Assembly: GCA_002633005.1 (NCBI GenBank)
Contig: NMRA01000141.1
Span: 822,734 to 860,904, forward strand
Direction of reading: 5' to 3'
DNA: 38,171 bases
DNA from: Phoronis australis
Taxonomy: Eukaryota; Phoronida; Phoronidae
Shown: positions 1 to 10,458 of the stretch, one piece after another
How positions within the stretch are numbered: the stretch's first letter is position 1
How the letters are laid out: each line of letters starts with the position of its first letter
Made by a program: the position numbers and the translations under genes
Notes under the pieces: generated by a model
Database searches by the model: none
What the model was told of the DNA's origin: nothing
Seen by the model: only the letters and a program-made list of their open reading frames with translations

Positions 1-1106
1 CCCCCCCCTAAATCCGCCTATGTAATTGTGATGCGATTCATATCCTTGTATTTACATTTCATTAGGCAACTGGACACCATCTCCATAGCTGTCATGTACT
101 AAATGGTGCTGTGTGCCCTCAGCTGATTGGTGCATCAGTCTGTTCTCTGCTGCTAATATCCAACACCTCTGGCTATAGTCTTGATGTGAGCTCATTGTCT
201 GAAAATAATCAAAACTTATATTGGTTTTGGGTAAGGTATTGAATGCACATTTTTTGTGATTCCTCGTTTTGATGTGGTACTGATTAAAGCAGCACAATTT
301 TCCCAGTTTAGATGGCTAAGAAACCAAACTTGAATTACTATGATAGGGTTCTGTTTCTGTTATCAACAAGAACACCGAAAACTCAGTCTATGACTCAAGA
401 AAACTTAAAACTGTGAAATGCAACTCAGGTCACAGGCAATGCGCCATTTTAACATTTCTTAATTCTAGAGTTCTGTAACTTGAGTTGCTTTCCCTGTTTT
501 AAGGTTTCCTGAGTTGCTGATGGTTTCCATGGAGAATGTTTGAGGATCAGTTTTGTGAGAGTAAAAGGCCTTAATTTCATTTTCATTTTTGGCAGTATAA
601 ACAGAGTGAAATGCAGCTTAAATGGATTCACATATTTCCTGCACTTCTACTTGCTTGCGGAAAAGGAAAATCAGTGTTGAGTAATAGGAAATGGTGTTAA
701 TTAACAAATATAAACTTTAAAGCAGTTCTACAAATTAGGAGGGTTGAAATTTTCTATTTTCTTCTAAGTTCATTACTGTACTGAAGGAATGGTTTTACAA
801 GGCCATGTATAATTTATACTGAAAGTGGCATTCAAAGCGTTAGCATCTAAGTGTGAATTTGATGAATACATTACGCAATTTTTATTTCTGTGACTCCTTT
901 TAAGCCAGTCTTAGACAAGTTTTTTCTGCAGTTTCTTGAAAATTCTCAATGTTTCAAAAAATGTGTGCAATATCCTGGAAATTATGTTGTAGGAAATTGC
1001 TGAAAAAAACATTTGCAATTTCTCAGGATGGCTTTATACCAGCCCTGTACAATGTGGTAATATTGACTTGTGTTGCATCTGTATTCTTGGCTTTGTTTTC
1101 CTTCAG
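1..1106 (+). other. CUTC upstream intron, with a repeat terminus at the left edge
   Basis: No coding exon with CutC N-terminal motifs is visible here. Bases 1-20 (a C run, then TAAATCCGCCTAT) match the right end of the hAT-like element at 24871-25186, so the window starts inside the last bases of such an element. The short ORFs show no recognisable similarity. Confidence 0.5.
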
Positions 1107-1275
1107 GAATGTTGCAAGTCATCAAAAGTAAAGTTAAGATTCCTGTCATGGTTATGATCAGGCCTCGTGGCGGTGATTTCCTTTATAATGAGAACGAATT
1201 TGAAGTTATGAAGAGAGATATTGAGTTGCTGTCCGACAGCCATGCCGATGGTTTTGTTTTTGGCATTCTAAAACA
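1107..1275 (+). CDS. CUTC: CUTC exon carrying the MIRPRGGDF block
   Basis: The acceptor is ttccttcag and the donor is aaaca|gtaag. The exon starts with two bases of a split glycine codon (G|GA) and ends with two bases (CA) of a split glutamine codon. It encodes the second beta strand region with MIRPRGGDFLY and ends in FVFGILK, as in animal CutC proteins. Confidence 0.95.
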
Positions 1276-4200
1276 GTAAGTTTTGCTGTGATGGCATGTA
1301 CATAATTATACAATCATTTTGTTTCTGTTCACCTACCCGTCTAGCAAATGGATCGATGTTTGCCATGTTTGACTTTCTTATTAAATTATTGAAGAGAGAA
1401 ATGCCTGTTTTTGTACAATTAGCACTGCGCATCTGTGGCAATTTCACTTCCTTAAAGATTCAAATGACAACTAACTTCTTTAGAAGTTGGATTCATTATA
1501 AAAATGTGATAACAGTGCTTTCAAAATTGAAAATGGCTATTTCTAATCTTCAAATTTTCAACATCTATGCATTCAATCCAGGGTACTATGTTTATGACAG
1601 GGTGCAGCTGGAAAATCATGGTACCCACCCATTTGGGGAGTTTACTCAAAAATAGGGACACAATTTTAGGGAGCTTCCATTAAAATCCACCATCTGAAGG
1701 CTTTTGTTCCAGAATCTCGACACGGTATTGGGTTAGTTCCAAAAGTCTAACCCGTCCTTAGGCATTCTTGGTCAATTTTTAACCATTTAGTTTTACACTC
1801 CCCAGTCATTGGCCATTCTCATGAGATGAAACAGAACCGCGCTTCCAGAAAAAACAATGTAAAGTCTTATACAATCCATCGCTTAACTCAATTGCATTTC
1901 GGTTATATTGCGACAATTTGTGCTTTGAAGGTCTGCACGGATTGTTGCAGTTTGGGGACTGTAACAATTTTTGCAGATGCGACAGATTGTAGTCTAACAC
2001 AGCATCGCCAATACAAAGAGATATAAAAATTACTGTTTGGTCAGGTTGTGATGTAATTTTTTGATTCTAAGAGAGTTCCTTCATGATACATTAACTGCTG
2101 GTCAATGCTTTGGATACAAAAACGTGCAAGAGCAATGACTTCGGAATATCATTATCCTGAAATCACATACTGCCATGGTCACTGCTGGTCACTATCAAGT
2201 ATCGAAATTATCACACTCAGCATTCCAATGCCAACAAAAAGTTAGCTTTTTATATTTTAGAAGTGCACTGTTAATCCAATTTGAAAGATGTTTGACAAGC
2301 TAGACATGTATCTGTGACTGACTGTAATGCGTCATGAATCTATTCTTGCACAATGACACAACTCAAAAATGCTTGACATTTCTAAACCAAGGTATGTCAA
2401 ACAACTACATTTTTCATGCCAATGTAAGAACAAACCTCAACCCAGGTTGTAGCTGTTGGCATACCCTGTTTAAAATTACTTAGTGATTATTATTATTTTG
2501 GCTGAAATATAAGAGTCCCAAATTTTATAAGGGCTGTTCCAGCAAAATCTGTATGGGAGGGGGGGGAAGGCACTTTTATTTCGTACCCACCGCCCATATT
2601 TTTCATTTATTTCTCCAACCCATGACCCATAATTTTTTTTTATTTATTTATTAGGTTAAAATATAAAATCCAACACTTGCAAACAAATTGCCTCCAGGAG
2701 TACCTGTTAAGAACTTAGATGATTGACAGACAAGAACTAGTTGTCTTGTCCAACATTGTCAAAAATTAAAGTAGCCTGTGAACAATACTTTTGGCAGCCA
2801 CCAGGTGTCTCTGTTCACCATGTGTCTATAATTTCAATGAACATTTTTNGACTGTAACAATTTTTGCAGATGCGACAGATTGTAGTCTAACACAGCATCG
2901 CCAATACAAAGAGATATAAAAATTACTGTTTGGTCAGGTTGTGATGTAATTTTTTGATTCTAAGAGAGTTCCTTCATGATACATTAACTGCTGGTCAATG
3001 CTTTGGATACAAAAACGTGCAAGAGCAATGACTTCGGAATATCATTATCCTGAAATCACATACTGCCATGGTCACTGCTGGTCACTATCAAGTATTGAAA
3101 TTATCACACTCAGCATTCCAATGCCAACAAAAAGTTAGCTTTTTATATTTTAGAAGTGCACTGTTAATCCAATTTGAAAGATGTTTGACAAGCTAGACAT
3201 GTATATGTGACTGACTGTAATGCGTCATGAATCTGTTCTTGCACAATGACACAACTCAAAAATGCTTGACATTTCTAAACCAAGGTATGTCGAACAACTA
3301 CATTTTTCATGCCAATGTAAGAACAAACCTCAACCCAGGTTGGAGCTGTTGGCATACCCTGTTTAAAATTGCTTAGTGATTATTATTATTTTGGATGAAA
3401 TATAAGAGTCCCAAATTTTATAACTAGAGAGTGTCCGAAATTGGAAACTTTTTACTGCAATGTGTTTTTAGTTTGAGCTGATTAAAGTGCCGTTACAATT
3501 GTTGTAGGGACGGTTCAGTTGACAAGGAAAGGTGCAAAATTCTTCTTGGTAAGTACCTTTGATGTAACGATTCTCAAATGACGGGATGTAATAGAAACAC
3601 AATTGTTTGGTAACAATATGATGAAAGAAAAATATTAACCTAGTTTGCAATTTTGACATTCCAATGATCTTTTCTCATGATTTTTTTGCTTACTATGTTT
3701 AGTGCTTTTCACTTTATGATATATCCCTGCTGCAAAATTGTTTCAGTACTTGTTTGCCAACATTTTTAGTCATTACAGTTTTACTGTTAAGTGTCTGATT
3801 AAATCCTCTAAACTCAAGTGAAAAGTAAGGGCTGTTCCAGTAAAATCCGTGTGGGAGGGGGGGGACAGCAGCAGAAATAAAAATTCATGGGTGGTGGTCT
3901 TCAGAAAAAAACTCAAATTATGGGTGGTCGTTCCTGTAATAAGTGATGCATTAAAAATGGGTGGTATTTTTTGACCTGTTAATGTCGATAGGTTGGTTAC
4001 TTCAGCAGTAAAAACTCAAAAATAAATGCAATTGTCCTAACTTATCCAAATACAAAAAAGCCCATATTGCCAGTGAACAGAGTGCAATATGTTCACTAAG
4101 CCATTAATCAAGTCATGGGCAACTCGATTTGAGCCAACTGTTTGTCTGCAGTCCTATTGAATTGAAAAGTTATGCAACACTGAACTGGTGTTAACACATA

Positions 4201-7200
4201 TAAGAAAATTGATGATTTTTAAATAAAAAGTATGAGGAGTAAGATAAACAAGTTCCAATATTCACTTGACATAGAAGTATAGAAGAGTTCGTGGAGACAG
4301 TTTGAGATTCATAGATCCTTATAAATGAAAAAATGTTCATTGAAATTATAGACACATGGNACGGATTTTACTGGAACAGCCCTAACTAGAGAGTGTCCGA
4401 AATTGGAAACTTATTACTGCAATGTGTTTTTAGTTTGAGCTGATTAAAGTGCCGTTACAATTGTTGTAGGGACGGTTCAGTTGACAAGGAAAGGTGCAAA
4501 ATTCTTCTTGGTAAGTACCTTTGATGTAACGATTCTCAAATGACGGGATATAATAGAAACACAATTGTTTGGTAACAAAATGATGAAAGAAAAATATTAA
4601 CCTAGTTTGCAATTTTGACCTTCCAATGATCTTTTCTCATGATTTTTTGCTTACTGTGTTTAGTGCTTTTCACTTTATGATATATCCCTGCTGCAAAATT
4701 GTTTCAGTACTTGTTTGCCAACATTTTTAGTCATTACAGTTTTGAAAATGCAATTACTGTTAAGCGTCTGATTAAATCCTCTAAACTCGAGTGAAAAGTA
4801 AGGTAATTGATGTTGACGCATCATTTTGAGAAATCCTGTTCTTATGTACTTAAAAATATTTAAAGTGCAGTTGAATGTGTAATACTGTTATGTAGGTAGA
4901 GTACAAGACAAAAGGATTCGGACAATACACCATTTCCGTGTCACGGCGGATTATTATGTCAACAGCAAAAATTACTTGTATTAACTATTATCGCAGCAAA
5001 ATGTCTAATTACATAATACCTTAGTCTCGTTAATGATATTTACTTTCATGTTAATTCTCCTTGAAGTACATTCTCAGAAGACTGCTCCTTCCAGGCCGTC
5101 ATGACAGGGGAATTCCGTTGTATTTTGTCTTCTTTTGGGTGGCAATGAAGCTAGTACTCAGTTGTCTGGAGGACAGTGGTGACCAGCTACTCTGTGAAGC
5201 ACAGCACGCCTTAGTCACTCAGAGCCATTCTACAGTCGTCATTCAGAGTATCTTGTTCTGAGTTTCATGTTAAGTATCTGCTTGAAGTCTTTTAGAAAGA
5301 TTCTGCCCAGTTGCTTTAACTTCTAATGAAATATTACTTATTTTGAAGATATGGCCAAGCCTAAGCAGACAACATTCCACCGAGGTGAGTGTAAACTGAA
5401 CAATTTATAATATTTGGGCATGTAATCACAGTTTTACTGAAACATCTCGGACTAACAATTTTATCATTCCACTGTGTAACTACTATATTGCGGCATATCA
5501 TTTTGTTGCAAATTGCATTTCCCATGCTCATTAGACAAAAGATTGTTTGCTAATCACAATAAATAAACTGCGACAACTTGATTGCATCCTTATTCTAGAA
5601 CATTCATTTAATTACAGATATCATAATTCACATTTCATTCTTTGCCAGGATTGGTTTTCATTAAAAAAACTGTTTACTACATCAGATTCTGTGGTTTTAA
5701 AAACTGACTTGTGTTGTTTTTCAGTGTAATTAGATTCAACTTTTAATAATAGGACCGTATGATACTACTAAATTTTTGCATTAACTACTAGTAATGCAAG
5801 ATGATCATTTAATGTTATAATGACTGCTACATCAGCTTGTTACAAGTGTCCAACTTTGAAGGAAGATGAAATAAGAATGAAACAGTTTATTATGCCACAA
5901 ATATATTGTATGAGCTCCATTTCGATCACAATACCATAGAAAACAAGAAGTGTTAACTTTCCGTATTTCGCAACTTAATTTTTTTTGATCGTCACAAATA
6001 GACACTTGTCATTGTATGAAATGGGCTGTTCTTAGGTAGTAACCATATTACAGTGATCAGTTTACCTCTAATGACAACTTGTCATGGGTGAAATAACTTC
6101 TACAAATTGAAAGTGAGATATTAAATACAATAATTACTTCATGTTATTGGCAAGTCTGAGAGAGTGTGGTATACATAACAATGACTTCAGTTTGCTGGCG
6201 GGTCTCGTAGCCTAAAGTGTGATTTCTTTAAATGCAATGACTAGAGGTTGCTGGAGTATCTTTCAGAAAGTGAAATATCATTAAATACAATCATTGCTGG
6301 AGAGTCTCTCAAAAAGCTTCTCTAGAGTTATTCAAGAGCTAAATAGGCAGTGTGGCCTAGTGTGATAAATTACTGCTTCCCTCACTCAAGGTCATGGTTC
6401 GAGTCCCACTGGGGCACACTGCTAGACCCTTGAGTCAAGTCTCTAGCTCCTCAGCTCGGTTTTAACTATTAATATGTATTAAAACATAAAATTGGTTACA
6501 GCCAGATGATCAGTGCAATGTGCTCACATGCGCGTCCTGTACAAGTTGTACCAGACTGCCTGCAATTATTTTTATTATTCAAGAGATATTATCTCGGTAC
6601 TTTTTAGATATGGTTTGATGTCTTTACCAGACTGCTACCTGCGACTCAGTACTGCACCAACTCAATCATTCCAACAAGATTGTTTGTAATTTTCTATAAG
6701 TCTTGTAAGACTTAGCAGCAAGTGTTTTCCTCTCTTCATTTTCTACCGCTCTACCGAAAAAGAATGAACATCGATTCCTGCCTTTCCTTCCACAGCATTT
6801 GATATGACACAGCATTGGGAGCAAAGTTTGGAGGACATTATTCATCTAGGCTTTGACCGTCTGCTGACCAGTGGTCAGGCGGCCAGTGTTCCGGAAGGAC
6901 TTGACCTCATTTCAAACATTGTCCAACAAGTAAGTCAACGTTTATCTCAAGGACCTTTTTAGCATGTTTTTTGAAACATTTCAGTTTTACCAACATAACA
7001 ATGAACAGTCAATCACCCAAATGGACGAATTGTTTGGTGAACAAGCTAAAGCATATGACATCAATATAATTAGTTGTTCAAAGTAAAACTCAGAAAAGTG
7101 TTTGCTTAAAGAGCGAAGCAAATTTTTTGGTGATTTCTTTTCAAACAGGCAATACTAATCTCTGGTTTTCTTAGACAAACATTTTCAGTGTTAATTGTAA

Positions 7201-8463
7201 TCGTCTCGTTGCCTTCAGTAGCATTAGAATAGTGACATAAATGGCCCGGCATAAGACTCCTATCTTGTGTATGCATTCATTTCCATTGAGCAAACGCTAT
7301 GACTGTCTTGCTGCTGAATAGTCTGTGTCAGTCATTGTAAGTATTTGTTCAATGGTAGTGCATTCACACACCAAGCTGCTGGCCTTTTGCCAGACTATCA
7401 GTTTCTTGAAACAGGACTCTTGTCTTGGATGTGCAAAGTAATTAAATGCAGGTTTCCTTCTGATTACTCTATTCATTCATAGAATATGTTGTTAAGAATT
7501 CATTTTTGTCAGGGCTGTTTTATGTTCTTTGTAGACTTGTAAATTTTCTGTTTTTATTTTTATAGGCAAAAAACCGAATCATAATAATGCCTGGTGAGTC
7601 TGTGCTTATTGCACTATTTTGAAGTTGTTGTGAGTGTGTGTGTGTGTCTATTAATTGGCACCTTTCTACATCTTTTACAGTTACCACTAAAAATCCACAT
7701 GAATTTATTTTAATTTTATAGAAACTTTAAATCTACTACAAACCTGCCTTCCGTCAAAAAGTGGCTTTTAATTTAGACGACTTTATACAGTTAAGAAGTG
7801 GACATTAACTTGTTTCATACCCAAGTGAGAATTGCTCTTTATTGCTTTAGAACATGCTTAGCACATACATGTAACATACATTAGGCCTACTTGTTTGGCA
7901 TGGTCGCAAGCAATACTGAACTGTCACTTTGTTTCAACACCAACAACCATATCTTGAATGAGTAAGGAACAAACTGATTACAGTTTGCAGCTATGGTAAG
8001 TGGTTGGAGTAAACGGTTTGTTTCTATGACTAAATGCGGGTTTGTATTTAACTTTGATATTGCAAGCGCCTTAGTTTAAAAAGCCATGATCACATATGTA
8101 GAGAGGAACCCTCCTTGGCTTCTTTTCAAATCACGCCATCTTGACATTAAAAATAAATCTAAGCGAGTTACATTTTTTGTGTCAGTAATTTATCATGCTG
8201 TTTTCAGTTATGAACAGCAATGTTACTTTCTTGACTTTACAGGTGGTGGAATAAATACAGGGAATTTAAAGCACATTTTACAAAGAACTGGTGCCCCAGA
8301 GTTCCACTGTTCAGCCCGAAGACCCAAAGATTCTCAAATGTCATTCCACAACCCTAATGTTTCCATGGGAACAGCATCTTCTGAATACTTAATAAAAGTT
8401 GTGGACTCTAGTTTGGTGGAGGAATTGCTGAGCATTGCTTCTGAAGTCTGGAATTCTGCCTGA
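1107..8463 (+). CDS. CUTC: CutC family copper homeostasis protein, 5' end outside the window
   Basis: CutC proteins are cytosolic TIM-barrel proteins linked to copper handling; the exact biochemical role is unsettled in animals. The coding exons in this window are 1107-1275, a 41-bp exon (two copies, 3508-3548 and 4470-4510), 5349-5384, 6796-6929, 7566-7593 and 8243-8463. Using one copy of the 41-bp exon, all intron phases join cleanly and give about 209 residues. The family blocks appear in order: MIRPRGGDF, FGILKQ-DGSVD, TFHRAFDM, FDRLLTSGQ, IIIMPGGGI and EFHCSAR. The first exon starts in phase within the family's 'TPSxG-xLQV' region, so about 60 N-terminal residues (the EVCVDS and GGADRIELC blocks) must lie upstream of the window. 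Three exons are only 41, 36 and 28 bp. The stop codon is TGA at 8461-8463. The family call rests on several recognised motifs and is secure; the copper role is known only from the family. Confidence 0.95.
1276..1956 (+). other. CUTC intron, unique part
   Basis: This AT-rich intronic sequence lies between the MIRPRGGDF exon and the duplicated segment. The ORF at 1296-1655 (119 codons) resembles no family I recognise and breaks CutC continuity, so I treat it as non-coding. Confidence 0.5.
1957..2530. repeat. First copy of a 574-bp duplicated segment (left flank)
   Basis: This segment matches 2850-3423 base for base in length (574 bp). I counted about seven single-base differences by eye, roughly 1.2%. 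It ends in the TAA that flanks the transposon fragment at 2531. The divergence and exact length suggest two alleles of one locus rather than an old tandem duplication. Confidence 0.85.
2531..2848 (-). mobile_element. Harbinger-like MITE, left end, cut by the gap at 2849
   Basis: It begins GGGCTGTTCCAGCAAAATCT, followed by a purine-rich tract and a C/T-rich region with 'acccac..cccata' subterminal repeats. Its partner terminus is at 4361-4382, directly after the second single N (4360). The target duplication is TAA (2528-2530 and 4383-4385), and the empty allele TAA is at 3421-3423. The orientation is opposite to the copies at 3829 and 28401. No transposase is visible, so it is non-autonomous. 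A 3-bp TNA duplication points to the PIF/Harbinger superfamily. Confidence 0.75.
2849..2849. other. Single-N contig junction
   Basis: One N separates the truncated MITE from a second copy of its own left flank. I read it as an assembly join, not a polymorphic base, because the sequence on its right restarts at the homologue of 1957. Confidence 0.8.
2850..3423. repeat. Second copy of the 574-bp segment, carrying the empty site
   Basis: It is homologous to 1957-2530. Here the sequence runs straight through ATTTTATAACTAGAG, without the MITE that follows 2530 in the first copy, so it preserves the pre-integration site with a single TAA. Confidence 0.85.
3421..3828. repeat. Right-flank segment, duplicated at 4383-4801
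   Basis: It is about 98% identical to 4383-4801 by eye, with a handful of substitutions and a 14-bp indel near 3782/4744. It contains the first copy of the 41-bp CUTC exon and ends in the TAA (3826-3828) next to a second MITE insertion. The other copy continues into AAGTAAGGTAATTG with no insertion. Confidence 0.85.
3508..3548 (+). CDS. CUTC: CUTC 41-bp microexon, copy on the second haplotype
   Basis: Acceptor ttgttgtag and donor cttg|gtaag flank 41 bp that read G-GAC GGT TCA GTT GAC and so on, giving DGSVDKERCKILL. The exon completes the CAG codon left by the upstream exon and donates one G to the downstream exon (G+AT = Asp). Its coding bases are identical to those at 4470-4510. It lies in the segment between two single Ns that looks like an inserted alternative haplotype, so only one copy is expected in a real transcript. 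Confidence 0.85.
3829..4359 (+). mobile_element. Harbinger-like MITE, second insertion, cut by the gap at 4360
   Basis: It begins GGGCTGTTCCAGTAAAATCC and carries several subterminal 'atgggtggt' repeats. Its last 31 bases (to 4359) are the reverse complement of 2818-2848, so this copy and the one at 2531 are the same element family inserted in opposite orientations. Joining the two partial copies at that overlap implies a full length near 0.82 kb. Its left target site is TAA, and the matching empty site is at 4799-4801. Confidence 0.8.
4360..4382 (-). mobile_element. Single-N junction and right terminus of the first MITE
   Basis: After the N at 4360, the 22 bases to 4382 end in GGAACAGCCC, the inverted terminus of the element that starts at 2531. 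They are followed by TAA (4383-4385) and the right flank. This shows that the interval 2850-4359 was placed inside one transposon copy. Confidence 0.8.
4383..4801. repeat. Right flank, primary-haplotype copy
   Basis: It is homologous to 3421-3828 and includes the 41-bp CUTC exon at 4470-4510. It ends with the uninterrupted TAA (4799-4801), where the other copy has a MITE. Confidence 0.85.
4470..4510 (+). CDS. CUTC: CUTC 41-bp microexon, copy on the primary haplotype
   Basis: This has the same 41 coding bases and the same acceptor and donor as 3508-3548. Splicing in both copies would add 41 bp and shift the frame, so the two copies are mutually exclusive in a functional mRNA. This copy continues without a break into the downstream CUTC exons, so it is the one I assign to the main scaffold haplotype. 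Confidence 0.9.
5349..5384 (+). CDS. CUTC: CUTC 36-bp microexon (AKPKQTTFHR)
   Basis: The acceptor is attttgaag and the donor is cgag|gtgag. It encodes MAKPKQTTFHR, the 'RPLPVTFHR' strand of CutC, and ends with one base of the alanine codon completed by the next exon to give TFHRAFDM. In-frame stops just upstream exclude a longer exon. Confidence 0.93.
5385..6795 (+). other. CUTC intron containing a SINE
   Basis: This intron lies between the TFHR and AFDM exons. Apart from the SINE at 6339-6574 I see only AT-rich sequence without recognisable coding content. Confidence 0.6.
6339..6574 (+). mobile_element. tRNA-derived SINE with an 11-bp target-site duplication
   Basis: A pol III A-box-like TGGCCTAGTGTG (6353-6364) and a perfect B box GGTTCGAGTCCC (6396-6407) lie in a tRNA-like head, followed by an unrelated tail to about 6574. 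Perfect 11-bp direct repeats TTATTCAAGAG flank it (6328-6338 and 6575-6585). It lacks a long A tail and ends in a T/A-rich 3' end. It is a SINE rather than a tRNA gene, because the head does not close a full acceptor stem and the body continues well past tRNA length. Confidence 0.85.
6796..6929 (+). CDS. CUTC: CUTC exon with AFDM and LTSG blocks
   Basis: The acceptor is ccttccacag and the donor is caacaa|gtaag. The exon is 134 bp long and encodes the AFDM start, then GFDRLLTSGQ and a helix ending IVQQ. It ends on a codon boundary. Confidence 0.95.
7566..7593 (+). CDS. CUTC: CUTC 28-bp microexon (AKNRIIIMPG)
   Basis: The acceptor is tttttatag and the donor is cctg|gtgag. It encodes AKNRIIIMP plus the first base of the glycine codon that starts the MPGGGI loop. 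The family position and both phases match the neighbouring exons. Confidence 0.93.
8243..8463 (+). CDS. CUTC: CUTC terminal coding exon
   Basis: The acceptor is gactttacag. The exon completes the PGGGI loop, then encodes LKHILQRTGAPEFHCSAR, the SMGTASSEY region and a C-terminal helix that ends at TGA 8461-8463. Length and motifs match the C-terminus of vertebrate CUTC. Confidence 0.95.
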
Positions 8464-9615
8464 AACACTTCTGCTCATGCAGAACTACAAATGAAGATCT
8501 GTCCTTGCTGCTGGAAAGTACAGAGTGATTCTCCCAAAACAGGCCCCAAAATTTTTCCAGTGAGGCAGGAACTTAAATTGTGCACAATGTCAAATTTATG
8601 TGTTGCACTCATGCTGTTGTTGGATGTTTTTCAATTGATAGGGTTTTTTGGCTATGTGCCAGTGGTTTTTCTGGGGCTTGTTAAATTTATTCCACAAAAG
8701 CATGAGCTGGCATGAAATAATTTTTGTGAAGATGGCCTAGTGTTGCTGTAAAGATGGCTTAGTGTAGCTGACAAGATTGCCTAACTGCGAGAAAAGTCTT
8801 ACAAACGGGAATTCAAACACTTTTACTGTAGGTGCTGGAAACATCCTAACAGTATCTAAGCACAACTCAATGCACCATTCCAAATTGAAGAACGTGCTGC
8901 TCTATGGAATATATCAGTTGAGTGTGAAATCGACCCACTGAAAAAAAACTGATAAGCAGCGTTGAACAATCATTTTGGAGCCAGTGCAACGGTGTTTGTT
9001 CACAACAGAATCGTGCATTGGCTTATGCAAAGTTTTGAATCCCTAACTCAAGTAAAAAAATAATTACAAAAGTTCGGGGCCTGTTGAGTGTGGATGTTAA
9101 ATGACTATGGGTGATTTGGTTCTCATGATAGTGAAGACTGGATGCGGGGACACTCTACCAGTTGCATAGTTTCATTCATGTGATACTAAGGATCCTGCAG
9201 CCTTGCCAACCACCACAATTTTGGCACAGTTTCTACTCTTCTGTTACTTGTATTACATCACTTATCTGAGATAGGATACATCCTGACTGTTTATCTTTAT
9301 ACATACTTTTCTACTGATAGGACCCTTGTTTCAAGTTTCTTGTTGATCTTGATATTGGCTTGGTTCTGAGCTGTTCAGCCTCCCAAAAACATGCACTATC
9401 TGTCATTGACACATCGAACTTAACCAGAGTGAAATACACTTAATGTGAAATAGATTTTATACAAATATTTTTTTGCTCAGAACAGTTGTTGGTTTTTTCT
9501 AACTGGCTTCAACCTCAAAGCGACAGACCCCACTGCGTACTTATGTGTACTCTCTTGGTGTAAACTAATCATTGTGGCTTCTGATTTTTGATGGGAATGT
9601 GTAAGAAAATGATAA

Positions 9616-9655
9616 AATAAACATGATTCTACATGTATGTATTCATTGGAATAAA
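9616..9655 (+). other. Candidate CUTC polyadenylation signals
   Basis: Two AATAAA hexamers lie at 9616-9621 and 9650-9655, about 1.2 kb after the CUTC stop. They would give a 3' UTR of about 1.2 kb. An earlier site without the perfect hexamer cannot be excluded. Confidence 0.5.
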
Positions 9656-10339
9656 TTGCTTTCGGCACATCAGTGACCTACTTTGATTATTGCCACCTGG
9701 GGTGGAAAATGGCGGTGCCCCTCATGGTTGCCTACAGAATGAGTGTAGAATCGTCAACCATTTGTGTAACCCTCTGCCCGTGGGTTTCACCTAGGGCAGA
9801 CCGCCTGTCGTTTTTGAGCCTTTTGGTGAACTGGGTTATGTTCGTACATATCCGCTCTATTTTTCATATACGGCGCAGTAACAAGCCAGTGTGGTAAACT
9901 GTCTACCGAACTTTACGCGGTGGATTCAATTCTGAGTGTCACAGCGTGAGCTGTAGTCATGACGTTGACAATCTCAGGGCAGATGGTTGCCAAAACAATC
10001 TTGTCTCGATGCATGTTCGTGACATTTTACGACTTAATTGATGGAAGCCCCAGACGTTGATTTGGGAACTTCGTAAACCTAGCCGTGGATATGAAACCTT
10101 TTTTAAATGTCACTTGTCTTCAAATTCAATGACTTTTAAAACTATTTTTCAATTCAATGCCTTTTCAAGGAGAGACTCAAAATTAATAATGTCATAAATT
10201 GCACTTCTCTGGGGTCTTTGGCGTTTCTTTGTTCTCTGATGCCGATGATGAATTTTATTCATTGCAGTTGTAAATAACTGAGCACTGCTAAGACGGACCT
10301 CCGCGCAGTAACACTGGTGGTATAGGCACGGGTACCGTT

Positions 10340-10458
10340 GGGGGGGGGGGGGGNNNNNNNNNNNNNNNNNNNNNNNNNNNNNNNNNNNNNNNNNNNNNNN
10401 NNNNNNNNNNNNNNNNNNNNNNNNNNNNNNNNNNNNNNNNNNNNNNNNNNTTTTTTTT
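10340..10458. other. Assembly gap (97 N) between a G run and a T run
   Basis: Fourteen consecutive G (10340-10353) abut Ns at 10354-10450, followed by eight T. A homopolymer that stalls sequencing probably caused the gap. Any ORF spanning it is an artefact. Confidence 0.95.

Noticed and set aside
1296-1655. A 119-codon + strand ORF next to the first CUTC exon
   Set aside because: It does not continue the CutC sequence or phase and shows no family motif. The true next exon is the 41-bp exon with DGSVD.
1957-4801. Real tandem exon duplication in CUTC
   Set aside because: Both junctions are single Ns inside one transposon, and the copies differ like alleles. An assembly artefact explains all the breakpoints.
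6345-6420. Possible tRNA gene
   Set aside because: The A and B boxes are present, but the arms do not fold as a full tRNA, and the unit continues into a SINE body with target duplications.
8491-8715. A 74-codon ORF after the CUTC stop
   Set aside because: It lies in the presumed 3' UTR and has no similarity or coding context.
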